A stretch of 8,590 bases of DNA from Flavobacterium psychrophilum (GTDB taxonomy: Bacteria; Bacteroidota; Bacteroidia; Flavobacteriales; Flavobacteriaceae). The position numbers and the translations under genes were made by a program. Below the pieces are notes generated by a model. That model was given only the letters and a program-made list of their open reading frames with translations. It did not search any database and was not told where the DNA came from. The stretch's first letter is position 1. Every line of letters starts with the position of its first letter. Positions 1 through 7,342 of the stretch are shown here, in pieces. The DNA lies in NCBI GenBank assembly GCA_945897545.1, contig CAMDGJ010000126.1, positions 1 to 8,590 on the forward strand. The letters are read 5' to 3'.

Positions 1-2882
1 GTTTAGTAGGCACATGGGCTCCTGCTTTAGATAATACAGCAACTACAACCTATACTTTTACTCCAACACCAGTTGCGGGTCAATGTTTAGGTACAGCTAC
101 AATGACAATTACAGTAAATCAACCAAGTGCTCCACCTTTTACACAAGTAGCTCCTATTTGTAATGGAGCTGTATTAGCAGCATTACCAACAACTGCTAAT
201 AATGGCATTACAGGAACATGGGCCCCAGCCATAGATAATACTGCAACAACTACTTATACGTTTACACCAACGGCAGGTCAATGTGCTACTACTGCATCGA
301 TGATCATTACCGTAACTCCAAATGTGCTTTACTATGCCGATATTGATGGTGATGGTTTTGGAAATCCTGCTGTTTCCCAACAGTCTTGTACAGGTGCGCT
401 AACGGGTTATGTAACAAACAATACGGATTGTAACGACAATAATATTGCTGCGACTACTGCAATAGTAATTAGTAATCAACCGGTGAATGCTACTATTTGC
501 AAAGCAATTGGCGGAACGGCCTCGTTTACCGTTGCCACAACAGCCGAGACTGGAACCTATCAATGGTACGCCCAAGCGGCAACGGCAACGACATGGACAG
601 CGCTAACCAATACAGCCAATTATTCCGGAGCAACCGCGGCAACCTTGAATAGTATCAAAACCACGGCCACTGTTCCTGCAACGGGAACCAAATACAAAGT
701 AGTGGTGACTAGTTCTTGTGGAACGCTAACCTCAGCTATTGTTACCCTTACTGATTTAACCGTCTTGTCAAAAGCGGCAACTATTGCTGTGCTAAGTAAA
801 TTATCGCCAGCATTAACAGTATGTGAAGGCAACAGTGTGAATTTATCTTTGGCAGCAGGAAGTGTTGGAAACATTCAATGGCAGTCTTCAACCGATGGAA
901 TTGCTTACTCCAATGTTGGTGCTTTAATTGCGCAATCTGCCCTATCGGCAACCAATGCAGCAATGCCATTTAACTCAGACGCTTTAACACAAACCACTTG
1001 GTTTAGAGTGGTAGCTTCAAATGGTGTTTGTAGTTCCGTAAATGGTACACCAATTAAAATCACCGTTAGTTCAGCAGCAGTAGCAGGAAAGATAAGCGGA
1101 GGAGATGTGACGGTTTGTGCGCCATTAACAACTGGAATAGATGCCAATGGAAATGCCTTGACAACGGCTATTACCAATAGTACTTCGCTTAGTTTAGGGG
1201 ACTATACACAAGGCGCTACAATAGTATGGCAAAAATCGACTAACTATAGCGCAGCTATTCCAACTTGGGCAGCAGCAGGAAGTACAACAAATACTTTCAC
1301 TGCAACTGCTTTAACAGCTGACACTTGGTATAGAGCATTGGTGACCAATGGCGCTTGTAAAGCTACTACAGCAGTAACAAAAATTAAAGTAGATAAGGCG
1401 GCGAAAGCGGGTACTAATACTTCTACAACAAATGGAGTTGCAACAGCTAGCGTATGTACAGGAGGCGATATTACTTTTACATCGGCTGCTTATACAGGAA
1501 CGGCAATACAATGGGAAGTATCTACGACCTCTGCTACAACAGGTTTTGTGCCGATAGAAGGAGCAACAGCGGCTTCATTTACGATCAATAATATAGGGTA
1601 CGCTGCATTATCAAAATTCTATGTAAGAAGTGTAGTGACAAGTGGTGCATGTACTTTGGCAAGAAGTGCTGTTAAAACTATTACAGTAAATCCAACCTCT
1701 GTTGGCGGAACAGCCAGCGGAGGCGGAATCATCTGTTCGGGATCAAACGGAACTTTGAAAGTGTCGGGAAATACCGGAACTATTCAATGGCAATCGTCTG
1801 CTAATGGAACAGATTTCGTAAATGTACCAAGTATTGTAGGAACAGCAGGAACCAATTATGTTTCGGGTTCTGCTACAGGAACAGCGGCAACTTATCTTGT
1901 AACTGCTATCACAACTGATACTTATTTTAGAGCTAAGATTACAAGTGGTGCCTGTTCGGTAACCTTTTCGAATGTGATTCAATATGCGATTGGAGCTGCA
2001 GCAGCTTCAGGAACTTTAACTACTGCAAAAGAAACGGTATGTAAAGGAACAGAAACTACGTTAACATTAACAGGATCTGTGGGTACCATCAAATGGTTGA
2101 AATCAACAAACTGGACAACAGCTTCGCCAACATGGACAGCGGTTACTACCTCAACTACAGGAACACTAGCAACAGGAAATCTAACGGCATCAACAGCTTA
2201 TAAAGCGGAAGCTAGCATAGGTTCTTGTTCTACAGCAACAAGTCAAGTTGTTCCAGTTTTGGTTTATGCTGCACCATTGGCGAAAACAATAACTGCTACT
2301 GTAAGCTCTCCAACAGGAGCAACCTCTCTTTTAGCAATTTGTACTACTTCTTCAATTTCAAAAGTATTGACTATAGGAGCAGGTTCAAATGGAGCCATCC
2401 AATGGCAAAAATCAACCACATCAACCACTACAGGATTTACGGATATACCCAATGCTGCAGCAACGAGTTATACCATTGCGAACCCGGCGGTTGGAGTGAA
2501 TTACTATAGAGCGAAGTTCACCAATAGTTGTGGCCTATCTGTATATAGTGCAGCGTTTACAGTGTATTATAAGAATTGTTCTGTAATAGCAAAAATGACT
2601 GAAGCTAAAGTCGTTCCGGCTGCTGCGGTGGTGCCTTTCGAGGTTTTGGCATATCCTAATCCATTTACTAGTACTTTCAATTTAGAGCTTATCACGACAA
2701 GTTCAGAAAATGTGCAAGTGAATGTGTATGATGCGATTGGCAAATTAGTAGAGACACGCAATGTTCCTGTATCAGAAGTGGGCAATAAGGAAGTTGGTTC
2801 TAATTATCCAACGGGTGTTTATAACATTACAATATCGCAAGGTACTGAGATGAAAACCCTAAGGGTGATGAAGAAATACTAG
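1..2882 (+). CDS. Large secreted Ig-like repeat protein with type IX secretion tail (5' end outside window)
   Basis: The frame is open from base 3 to the TAA at 2880-2882, giving 959 visible residues. The methionine at 102 is internal, because coding sequence of the same repeat type continues upstream of it, so the true start lies before the window. In order, the protein shows two copies of a GTWAPA...TYTFTPT module, a DIDGDGFG calcium-binding-type motif (bases 339-362), then about seven Ig-like modules of roughly 85-110 residues. Each module has an early Cys, a central IQWQ or similar Trp motif, and a late 'SGAC/NGAC' Cys, so one disulphide per module is likely. A Thr/Ala/Ser-rich composition and a C-terminal sorting domain follow the pattern of flavobacterial adhesins and gliding-associated surface proteins. 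Export through Sec and then T9SS to the cell surface or medium is inferred from the tail. The ligand is unknown, and no enzymatic domain is visible in this part. Confidence 0.9.
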   Translation, partial: LVGTWAPALDNTATTTYTFTPTPVAGQCLGTATMTITVNQPSAPPFTQVAPICNGAVLAALPTTANNGITGTWAPAIDNTATTTYTFTPTAGQCATTASMIITVTPNVLYYADIDGDGFGNPAVSQQSCTGALTGYVTNNTDCNDNNIAATTAIVISNQPVNATICKAIGGTASFTVATTAETGTYQWYAQAATATTWTALTNTANYSGATAATLNSIKTTATVPATGTKYKVVVTSSCGTLTSAIVTLTDLTVLSKAATIAVLSKLSPALTVCEGNSVNLSLAAGSVGNIQWQSSTDGIAYSNVGALIAQSALSATNAAMPFNSDALTQTTWFRVVASNGVCSSVNGTPIKITVSSAAVAGKISGGDVTVCAPLTTGIDANGNALTTAITNSTSLSLGDYTQGATIVWQKSTNYSAAIPTWAAAGSTTNTFTATALTADTWYRALVTNGACKATTAVTKIKVDKAAKAGTNTSTTNGVATASVCTGGDITFTSAAYTGTAIQWEVSTTSATTGFVPIEGATAASFTINNIGYAALSKFYVRSVVTSGACTLARSAVKTITVNPTSVGGTASGGGIICSGSNGTLKVSGNTGTIQWQSSANGTDFVNVPSIVGTAGTNYVSGSATGTAATYLVTAITTDTYFRAKITSGACSVTFSNVIQYAIGAAAASGTLTTAKETVCKGTETTLTLTGSVGTIKWLKSTNWTTASPTWTAVTTSTTGTLATGNLTASTAYKAEASIGSCSTATSQVVPVLVYAAPLAKTITATVSSPTGATSLLAICTTSSISKVLTIGAGSNGAIQWQKSTTSTTTGFTDIPNAAATSYTIANPAVGVNYYRAKFTNSCGLSVYSAAFTVYYKNCSVIAKMTEAKVVPAAAVVPFEVLAYPNPFTSTFNLELITTSSENVQVNVYDAIGKLVETRNVPVSEVGNKEVGSNYPTGVYNITISQGTEMKTLRVMKKY
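9..320 (+). repeat. Two copies of a GTWAPA-type coding repeat, 204-base period
   Basis: Bases 9-122 and 213-320 encode near-identical stretches beginning GTWAPA(L/I)DNTATTTYTFTPT and ending in a short ITV strand. The first copy has two extra codons (PV) before AGQC. The DNA is similar but differs at many third positions, so the duplication is not recent. More copies probably lie upstream, outside the window. Confidence 0.8.
2640..2879 (+). other. T9SS type A C-terminal sorting domain
   Basis: The last 80 residues begin EVLAYPNPFTSTFNLEL, continue with VNVYDAIGKLVETRNV and a PTGVYNITI strand, and end in TLRVMKKY. This is the usual order of the Por secretion tail: a YPNP start, a VYD..G strand, a G.Y...I strand, and a basic C-terminus. 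In Bacteroidota this domain directs export through the type IX machinery and is usually cleaved off afterwards. A low-complexity Ala/Val linker just before it separates it from the Ig-like modules. Confidence 0.93.
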
Positions 2883-2956
2883 TAATTATAAGCAAGCTGT
2901 TGTGATCTGTGTTCAGGTTGCAGATTTCAGAAAGCAGATGTTATAATTTATAAGTC

Positions 2957-2990
2957 AAAAGGCGCAAGATTTAGTTCTTGCGCTTTTTTT
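2957..2990 (+). terminator. Rho-independent terminator of the surface-protein gene
   Basis: An 8-bp perfect stem, GCGCAAGA (2962-2969) with TCTTGCGC (2976-2983), has a 6-base loop and is followed by seven T residues. A run of four A before the stem can pair with the T run, so it could also work on the other strand. It sits 75 bases after the stop codon. Confidence 0.9.
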
Positions 2991-3045
2991 ATGATTCGCA
3001 GTTGCCCAAAAAACTCAACTTCAATTCTCTATCAAAGCATTCACT

Positions 3046-3166
3046 CCTCAAAATCTCTGACTTTGAGGTAGGGTCTTTCGGTTTTTAACCGATTTAGTTT
3101 TGTGCTATTTAATTTTTTTTCAGTCAAAGACTGACAAACACATCCTCAAAGTCGCAGACTTTGCGG
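3046..3166. repeat. Cluster of four short palindromes, two of one family
   Basis: Bases 3046-3068 and 3144-3166 are two 23-base imperfect palindromes of the same design. Each is CCTCAAA(A/G)TC, a 3-base loop, then GACTTTG(A/C)GG, and they differ from each other at only a few positions. Between them lie a 6-bp palindrome with TTT loop (TCGGTT/AACCGA, 3078-3092) and a 5-bp one (CAGTC/GACTG, 3121-3133). None is followed by a T run on either strand, so they are not typical terminators. They look like a dispersed intergenic repeat element, and no gene is seen among them. This family differs in sequence from the palindromes near the transposase at 7343. Confidence 0.6.
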
Positions 3167-3292
3167 AGCGGTAAATAATGATTTTTTGCCCGCAAGCTTT
3201 TAAAAAAGAATTGGACGCCTTGTGGTTTATATGTGTTACTTACTCCAAACAAAATTCAAAATATAAGTGTGAATAATAATTATTAAACTAAA

Positions 3293-3469
3293 ATGACACA
3301 ATCCAAGCGCTTTCAAGACGAAAATTTAACAAAATACGATTTTTATTAAGAAGTTTGGGTCGTGTGTTCGAATTGTGCTAAAAATGCAACAGGAATAATC
3401 AATCAGGAAACTAAAATAGCTCGTTTATTGTGTTTATTACAAGATTATGCGTTAAAATTGCACAATTAA
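3293..3469 (+). pseudogene. Decayed zinc-ribbon-like gene remnant with in-frame stop
   Basis: From the ATG at 3293 one frame reads MTQSKRFQDENLTKYDFY, meets a TAA at 3347-3349, and continues as EVWVVCSNCAKNATGII and then KIARLLC up to a TAA at 3467. Both sides of the internal stop look like real protein, and a single base change (TAA from AAA, Lys) would join them. A CxxC pair (CSNC) is followed about 25 residues later by a lone Cys in LLCLLQDY, where a second CxxC would be expected in a zinc ribbon. From memory, the pattern resembles small flavobacterial proteins starting SKRFQ..NL..YDFYK.VWV.CP.C, but I cannot confirm the match. The remnant is short and its downstream part is missing. It is most likely non-functional. 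Confidence 0.5.
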
Positions 3470-3544
3470 CTTTGCAGTTTTATAATGCATTTGCCACAAT
3501 CTAATGTACATTTTTATCCGCAGACCGAATAAAAAGCATTTTTT

Positions 3545-3575
3545 TTCGTCCGTACAAGAATAAAACCTATTTTTG
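3545..3575 (+). promoter_or_regulatory. Possible Bacteroidota-type promoter of the ATPase gene
   Basis: TATTTTTG at 3568-3575 fits the Bacteroidota -7 consensus TAnnTTTG exactly. The -33 box would be TTCG at 3545-3548, one base from TTTG, with a 19-base spacer. The predicted transcript would begin only a few bases before the ATG at 3592, giving a very short leader. In AT-rich DNA such matches arise by chance, so this is tentative. Confidence 0.35.
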
Positions 3576-3591
3576 TATAAAATTTTCGAGT

Positions 3592-4890
3592 ATGCAGGAA
3601 AAATTTAACTCTTTAGCAAAATACAATTTTTGGAACGGTAATGTGCCTCAACAAGGTTTTTTGCGTACCGATTATCTCAACGCCATTAAAAGTTATTGTA
3701 ATAATAAATTGGTAAAAGTTATAGTGGGTCAAAGGCGTACCGGTAAAAGTTATATTCTACGACAGATTGCCAATGACTTAATTGCTAATGGCGTGCATCC
3801 GAACAACATTTTTTATTTGAACAAAGAGTATATCGATTTTGATTTTGTAAACCATTATACTGATTTAGAACAATTGATAAAACACTATAAACTGACTTTA
3901 GAACCTCAGGGGAAAATTTATTTGTTTCTTGATGAAGTTCAAAATATTTCGCAATGGGAACGCCTTGTAAACTCCTACTCTCAAGATTTTACCCAAAATT
4001 ATGAAGTATTTATCAGCGGTTCAAATTCAAAAATGCTTTCAGGCGAATTAGCCACTTTACTCTCGGGCAGGTATGTTAATTTTGAAATATTTCCATTCAG
4101 CTTCAAAGAATATATTGGCATTACGCAACAAAATAGCAACAAAGAGTCCTATATCAATTATATGCAAAGTGGTGGTTTGCCTGAGCTTTTTGTATTGCCA
4201 AACGAAGAAACCAAAAGGCATTATGTCGCATCGGTAAAAGATACTGTTTTGCTTCGTGATGTTATCCAGCGACACGCTATAAAAGATCCAAAATTATTAG
4301 AAGAAATTTTTATTTATTTGGTTAATAATGCGGCTAATTTATTGTCTATCAATAACGTTACTAACTATTTGAAAAGTAAAGGTCGAAAAACCACTTATGA
4401 CACCATTGCAAATTATATTGGCTACATCGAAGATACTTTTTTACTGCACAAAGCGGAGCGATTTGACATAAAAGGAAAAGATACCATAGCGGGAAATGTA
4501 AAATATTATTGCAATGATTTGGCCTACAAAAATTATTTATACGCTGGTTTTGGATATGGAATTGGCTATCAATTAGAAAACTTGATTTATTTAGAACTGC
4601 GACGAATGGGATATGAAGTGTATATTGGGGTTTTGCCTAATAAAGAAGTTGACTTTGTAGCCACAAAAGCAGACCAAAAGATTTATGTTCAATCGGCTTA
4701 TTTGCTAATTGACGAAGCCACCATAAAAAGAGAATTTGCGTCTTTAGAAGCCATTAATGATAATTATCCAAAAATAGTGGTATCGTTAGACGACATAGTA
4801 ATGCCTGTCAATAAAGGAATTATCCATCTACAAGCTTGGAAATTACACGATTTTTTAAACGAAAAACCAATATCCATTAGCAATAAATAA
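3592..4890 (+). CDS. AAA_14/DUF4143-type ATPase
   Basis: This 432-residue protein has the two-part layout of the AAA_14-DUF4143 family. The N-terminal P-loop ATPase has Walker A GQRRTGKS at residues 46-53 and Walker B IYLFLDEVQN at 109-118. It continues with FISGSNSKML at about 140-149, including a sensor-type Ser/Asn, and LLSGRYVNFEIFPFSFKEY, whose Arg160 is a candidate arginine finger. The C-terminal part carries a restriction-endonuclease-like pattern: LENLIYLEL (329-336), KEVDFV (351-356) and IYVQSAY (364-370). Gln367 occupies the place of a catalytic Lys in active nucleases of that fold, so cleavage is doubtful, as is common in this family. The length is normal. The cellular role of these ATPases is largely unknown. 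They are frequent in genomes with many mobile or toxin-antitoxin-like genes. The gene stands alone, flanked on both sides by gene remnants, which suggests it arrived by transfer. No Shine-Dalgarno is visible. The ATG is the first in frame and suits the family N-terminus. Confidence 0.9.
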   Translation: MQEKFNSLAKYNFWNGNVPQQGFLRTDYLNAIKSYCNNKLVKVIVGQRRTGKSYILRQIANDLIANGVHPNNIFYLNKEYIDFDFVNHYTDLEQLIKHYKLTLEPQGKIYLFLDEVQNISQWERLVNSYSQDFTQNYEVFISGSNSKMLSGELATLLSGRYVNFEIFPFSFKEYIGITQQNSNKESYINYMQSGGLPELFVLPNEETKRHYVASVKDTVLLRDVIQRHAIKDPKLLEEIFIYLVNNAANLLSINNVTNYLKSKGRKTTYDTIANYIGYIEDTFLLHKAERFDIKGKDTIAGNVKYYCNDLAYKNYLYAGFGYGIGYQLENLIYLELRRMGYEVYIGVLPNKEVDFVATKADQKIYVQSAYLLIDEATIKREFASLEAINDNYPKIVVSLDDIVMPVNKGIIHLQAWKLHDFLNEKPISISNK

Positions 4891-4901
4891 TAGTCCAATA
4901 T

Positions 4902-4942
4902 TACCGATAGACCGGGTGAACTAAATTTATTGTCTATTGGTA
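4902..4942 (+). terminator. Stem-loop behind the ATPase gene, possible weak terminator
   Basis: TACCGATAGAC (4902-4912) can pair with GTCTATTGGTA (4932-4942) over 11 positions, ten Watson-Crick and one G-U in RNA, with a 19-base loop. It starts 11 bases after the stop codon, as expected for a transcript end. Only a short T stretch follows, so termination may be weak, or the structure may protect the 3' end. Confidence 0.4.
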
Positions 4943-4985
4943 TTTACATCTGTAAAATTATAAAATGAGAAAGACCATTGTATAA

Positions 4986-5108
4986 TTTCAATTGCTATAC
5001 TTTACGTTTCAGTGGAACTGGGCACATTATCCTAAAGACAGGAATGGCCAAGTTTCGCCATGGCATGAAGCCTTTGTCAATGCTAGATTGTGGATCGAAA
5101 ACTTATAA
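4986..5108 (+). pseudogene. Orphan C-terminal coding fragment
   Basis: A frame opens after a TAA at 4983-4985 and runs 40 codons to the TAA at 5106-5108 without a usable ATG. The peptide, including WNWAHYPKDRNGQ and SPWHEAFVNARLWIENL, has four Trp residues and a balanced composition unlike translated noise in AT-rich DNA. A strong terminator begins about 15 bases after its stop, exactly where the end of a real gene would have one. I take it as the surviving 3' end of a gene whose front part was lost. I do not recognise the protein family. It could be the other end of the remnant at 3293-3469 or belong to an unrelated gene. Confidence 0.4.
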
Positions 5109-5123
5109 TCAAAAATATAAAGC

Positions 5124-5158
5124 AAAAAAAACTCATTCTTAGCGAATGAGTTTTTTTT
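5124..5158 (+). terminator. Strong, probably bidirectional terminator
   Basis: ACTCATTC (5131-5138) pairs perfectly with GAATGAGT (5144-5151) around a 5-base loop. Seven A precede the stem and eight T close it, so the hairpin extends and would work in both directions. It separates the region of remnants from the restriction-modification genes, so hsdM needs its own promoter within 5159-5270. I see no good match to the TTTG/TAnnTTTG consensus there. Confidence 0.88.
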
Positions 5159-5270
5159 ATGTAATTACAAAAATATCTATCTAACAAACTTTTTTACTAC
5201 TTTAGCGATTGTTAAAATCTGAAGATGAATCGGATTAATCATACTAAAATAAAACAAGAACCTATACTAC

Positions 5271-6989
5271 ATGAAAAACGTTAAAGAATCAGCCAATTTC
5301 ATTTGGTCAATTGCAGACCTTTTAAGAGGCGATTACAAACAAAGTGACTATGGCAAAATAATATTACCATTAACCGTATTACGAAGATTGGATTGTGTGT
5401 TGGAAAGCTCTAAAGTTGCTGTACTCAGTAAATTTGAGCAAATGAAAACGATGAGTATTGAAAACCTAGACCCAATACTCAATAAAACCGCTGGCTTTAA
5501 TTTTCATAATAAAAGTCTTTTCGATTTTAATAAACTGATTGCCGACCCAAACAATATAGCTTCCAACCTTCGCAATTATATCAATGGATTTTCGGAAGAT
5601 GCCAGAGAAATAATCGAACAATTTGAATTTGAAAACCAAATTACCAAGATGGATGACAATAACTTGTTGTTTATGGTGGTGAAGCGTTTCCAAGAAATCG
5701 ACTTGCATCCAGACCGCATATCCAGTATGGAAATGGGATATATGTTTGAAGAATTAATCCGAAAATTTGCCGAGATTTCAAATGAAACCGCTGGAGAGCA
5801 CTTTACACCAAGAGAAGTTATCAAATTGATGGTAAATATTCTATTCTTAAACGATAGAGAAATCCTAACCAAAAAAGGAATTACCAAAACCATATACGAC
5901 TGTTGTGCTGGAACAGGTGGAATGTTATCTGTTGCAGAAGAGTACTTGAATGAGCTGAATCCAGATGCACGATTAGAAGTATTTGGACAAGAATTAAATC
6001 CAGAATCCTATGCGATTTGTAAGTCGGATTTAATGATAAAAGGGCAAAACGCATCCAATATCAAGAAAGGCAACAGTATTTCCGAAGACCATTTGAGTGA
6101 CCAGAAATTCGATTATCTGATTACCAATCCACCATTTGGTGTGAAATGGGAAAAGTTTGCCAAGAAGGTTAAGGAAGAACACGACCAATTGGGGCACGGT
6201 GGACGATTTGGAGCTGGATTACCAAGTGTTGGTGATGGTTCTTTCTTGTTCCTGATGCACTTAATGGCAAAGATGAAACCAGAAGGTTCACGTTTGGCTT
6301 TGGTATTTAATGGTTCACCATTGTTTTCTGGTTCACCTAGCAAGACCAAAAACGAAAGTAGCATAAGACAATGGATAATAGAAAATGACTTGTTAGAAGC
6401 TGTAATTGCGTTGCCAAATCAATTGTTTTACAATACTGGTATTAGCACTTATGTTTGGGTCATTTCTAACAAAAAACCAGCGGAACGCAAAGGAAAAGTA
6501 CAGTTGATTAATGCCATTGATTTCTCCAAAAAAATGAGCAAATCGTTAGGCAACAAACGAAACGAAATAAGCAACAAACAGATTGCTGAAATCACTAAAA
6601 TATATGGAGATTTCAGACCCAACGAATTTTCAAAGATATTTGATAACAAAGAATTTGGCTATGCCAAAGTAACTGTGGAACGACCAGAACACAATGCCAA
6701 AGGACAAGTGGTTGCTGATAAAAAAGGCGACGCAAAAGCAGATAGTTCACTTAGAGATACTGAAAATATTCCTTTGACAATGGATATGTTAGACTATATG
6801 AAACGTGAAGTATTGCCTCATGTTCCAGATGCTTGGATTGATGAAACCAAAACTAATATTGGTTATGAAATTAACTTTACCAAGTATTTTTACCAATACA
6901 AACCCTTACGTTCTTTGGATGAAATCCGCAAGGACATTATGGCTATTGAGCAAGAAACGGATGGTTTACTTAAAGAAGTTATCGGATAA
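5271..6989 (+). CDS. hsdM: Type I restriction-modification DNA methyltransferase subunit
   Basis: HsdM transfers a methyl group from S-adenosylmethionine to adenine N6 at the sequence chosen by HsdS, working as an M2S complex and, with HsdR, as the full restriction enzyme. The 572 residues start with the helical HsdM N-terminal domain (FIWSIADLLRG, LPLTVLRRLD). The family signature HFTPREV is at 177-183, SAM-binding motif I DCCAGTGGM at 210-218, and catalytic motif IV NPPFG at 286-290. The C-terminal region has IPLTMDMLDYMKREVLPHVP, DAWID, IGYEINFTKYFY and a final helix typical of the family. All key residues are present, so it should be active. Length is slightly above the usual 500-530. No Shine-Dalgarno precedes the ATG, which is normal here. 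The gene is followed after only 3 bases by the truncated yhcG, so the two were co-transcribed. Its specificity partner begins about 1.05 kb downstream, an unusual distance. Confidence 0.97.
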   Translation: MKNVKESANFIWSIADLLRGDYKQSDYGKIILPLTVLRRLDCVLESSKVAVLSKFEQMKTMSIENLDPILNKTAGFNFHNKSLFDFNKLIADPNNIASNLRNYINGFSEDAREIIEQFEFENQITKMDDNNLLFMVVKRFQEIDLHPDRISSMEMGYMFEELIRKFAEISNETAGEHFTPREVIKLMVNILFLNDREILTKKGITKTIYDCCAGTGGMLSVAEEYLNELNPDARLEVFGQELNPESYAICKSDLMIKGQNASNIKKGNSISEDHLSDQKFDYLITNPPFGVKWEKFAKKVKEEHDQLGHGGRFGAGLPSVGDGSFLFLMHLMAKMKPEGSRLALVFNGSPLFSGSPSKTKNESSIRQWIIENDLLEAVIALPNQLFYNTGISTYVWVISNKKPAERKGKVQLINAIDFSKKMSKSLGNKRNEISNKQIAEITKIYGDFRPNEFSKIFDNKEFGYAKVTVERPEHNAKGQVVADKKGDAKADSSLRDTENIPLTMDMLDYMKREVLPHVPDAWIDETKTNIGYEINFTKYFYQYKPLRSLDEIRKDIMAIEQETDGLLKEVIG

Positions 6990-6992
6990 ATT

Positions 6993-7256
6993 ATGGAAAA
7001 ACACGATAATAATAATGATTATGGAAATGAGTTAGCATTGAATAATACTGACTTATCTCAAATCTCAAATCCATTAATAGAAAAAATTATAGCTCTGGTT
7101 GAAAATACCAGAAACAAAGTTGCCGTTTACCTTAATTCTGAAACCACAATAATGTATTGGTTTATTGGATATTATATTCATTCGGAATTTAAGCAAAAAG
7201 ATAAAATTAAATACGGGAAACAGATTCTTGCGACACTGTCACAACAATTGAGCTAA
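6993..7256 (+). pseudogene. yhcG: Truncated YhcG/DUF1016-family protein, N-terminal quarter only
   Basis: The 87-residue frame matches the start of YhcG-like proteins: LIEKIIALVENTRNKVAVYLNSETTIMYWFIGYYI, then KIKYGKQILATLSQQLS. In the family this helical DUF1016 N-terminal domain is followed by an EYG.GFS segment and a PD-(D/E)XK nuclease domain, for a total of around 340-375 residues. Here TAA follows QQLS directly. The three forward frames after it show no convincing continuation before the transposase at 7343, so the nuclease part is gone. YhcG-type genes are often found inside type I restriction loci of Bacteroidota, which explains the position 3 bases behind hsdM. Loss probably happened with the arrival of the transposase. 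A short helical protein may still be made, but nuclease function cannot remain. Confidence 0.8.
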
Positions 7257-7342
7257 AGTCATTAATTGAAACTTTTTTATGTTGACAGTATTAGTTTAAA
7301 AATATAAGAAAGTCAAATTTAAAAACCAAAAATCAAGCTTAT

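Noticed and set aside
2225..2509. A 94-codon plus-strand frame and several minus-strand frames inside the surface-protein gene
   Set aside because: They overlap the clear Ig-like coding frame and have Cys/Ser/Asn- or Ile-biased compositions typical of off-frame translation of repetitive Thr/Ala codons.
3121..3133. CAGTC/GACTG hairpin as a terminator
   Set aside because: The T run lies before the stem on the plus strand, and on the minus strand the stem is followed by A residues, so neither strand gives a terminator.
3178..3276. A 32-residue frame starting MIFCPQAFKKELDALWF
   Set aside because: Short, without promoter, recognisable motif or homologue known to me, and next to the palindrome cluster. 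It may be part of a dispersed element rather than a gene.
7282..7308. TTGACA and TATAAG with a 15-base spacer before the transposase
   Set aside because: It resembles an E. coli sigma70 promoter, but the spacer is short and Bacteroidota use a different consensus (TTTG, TAnnTTTG).
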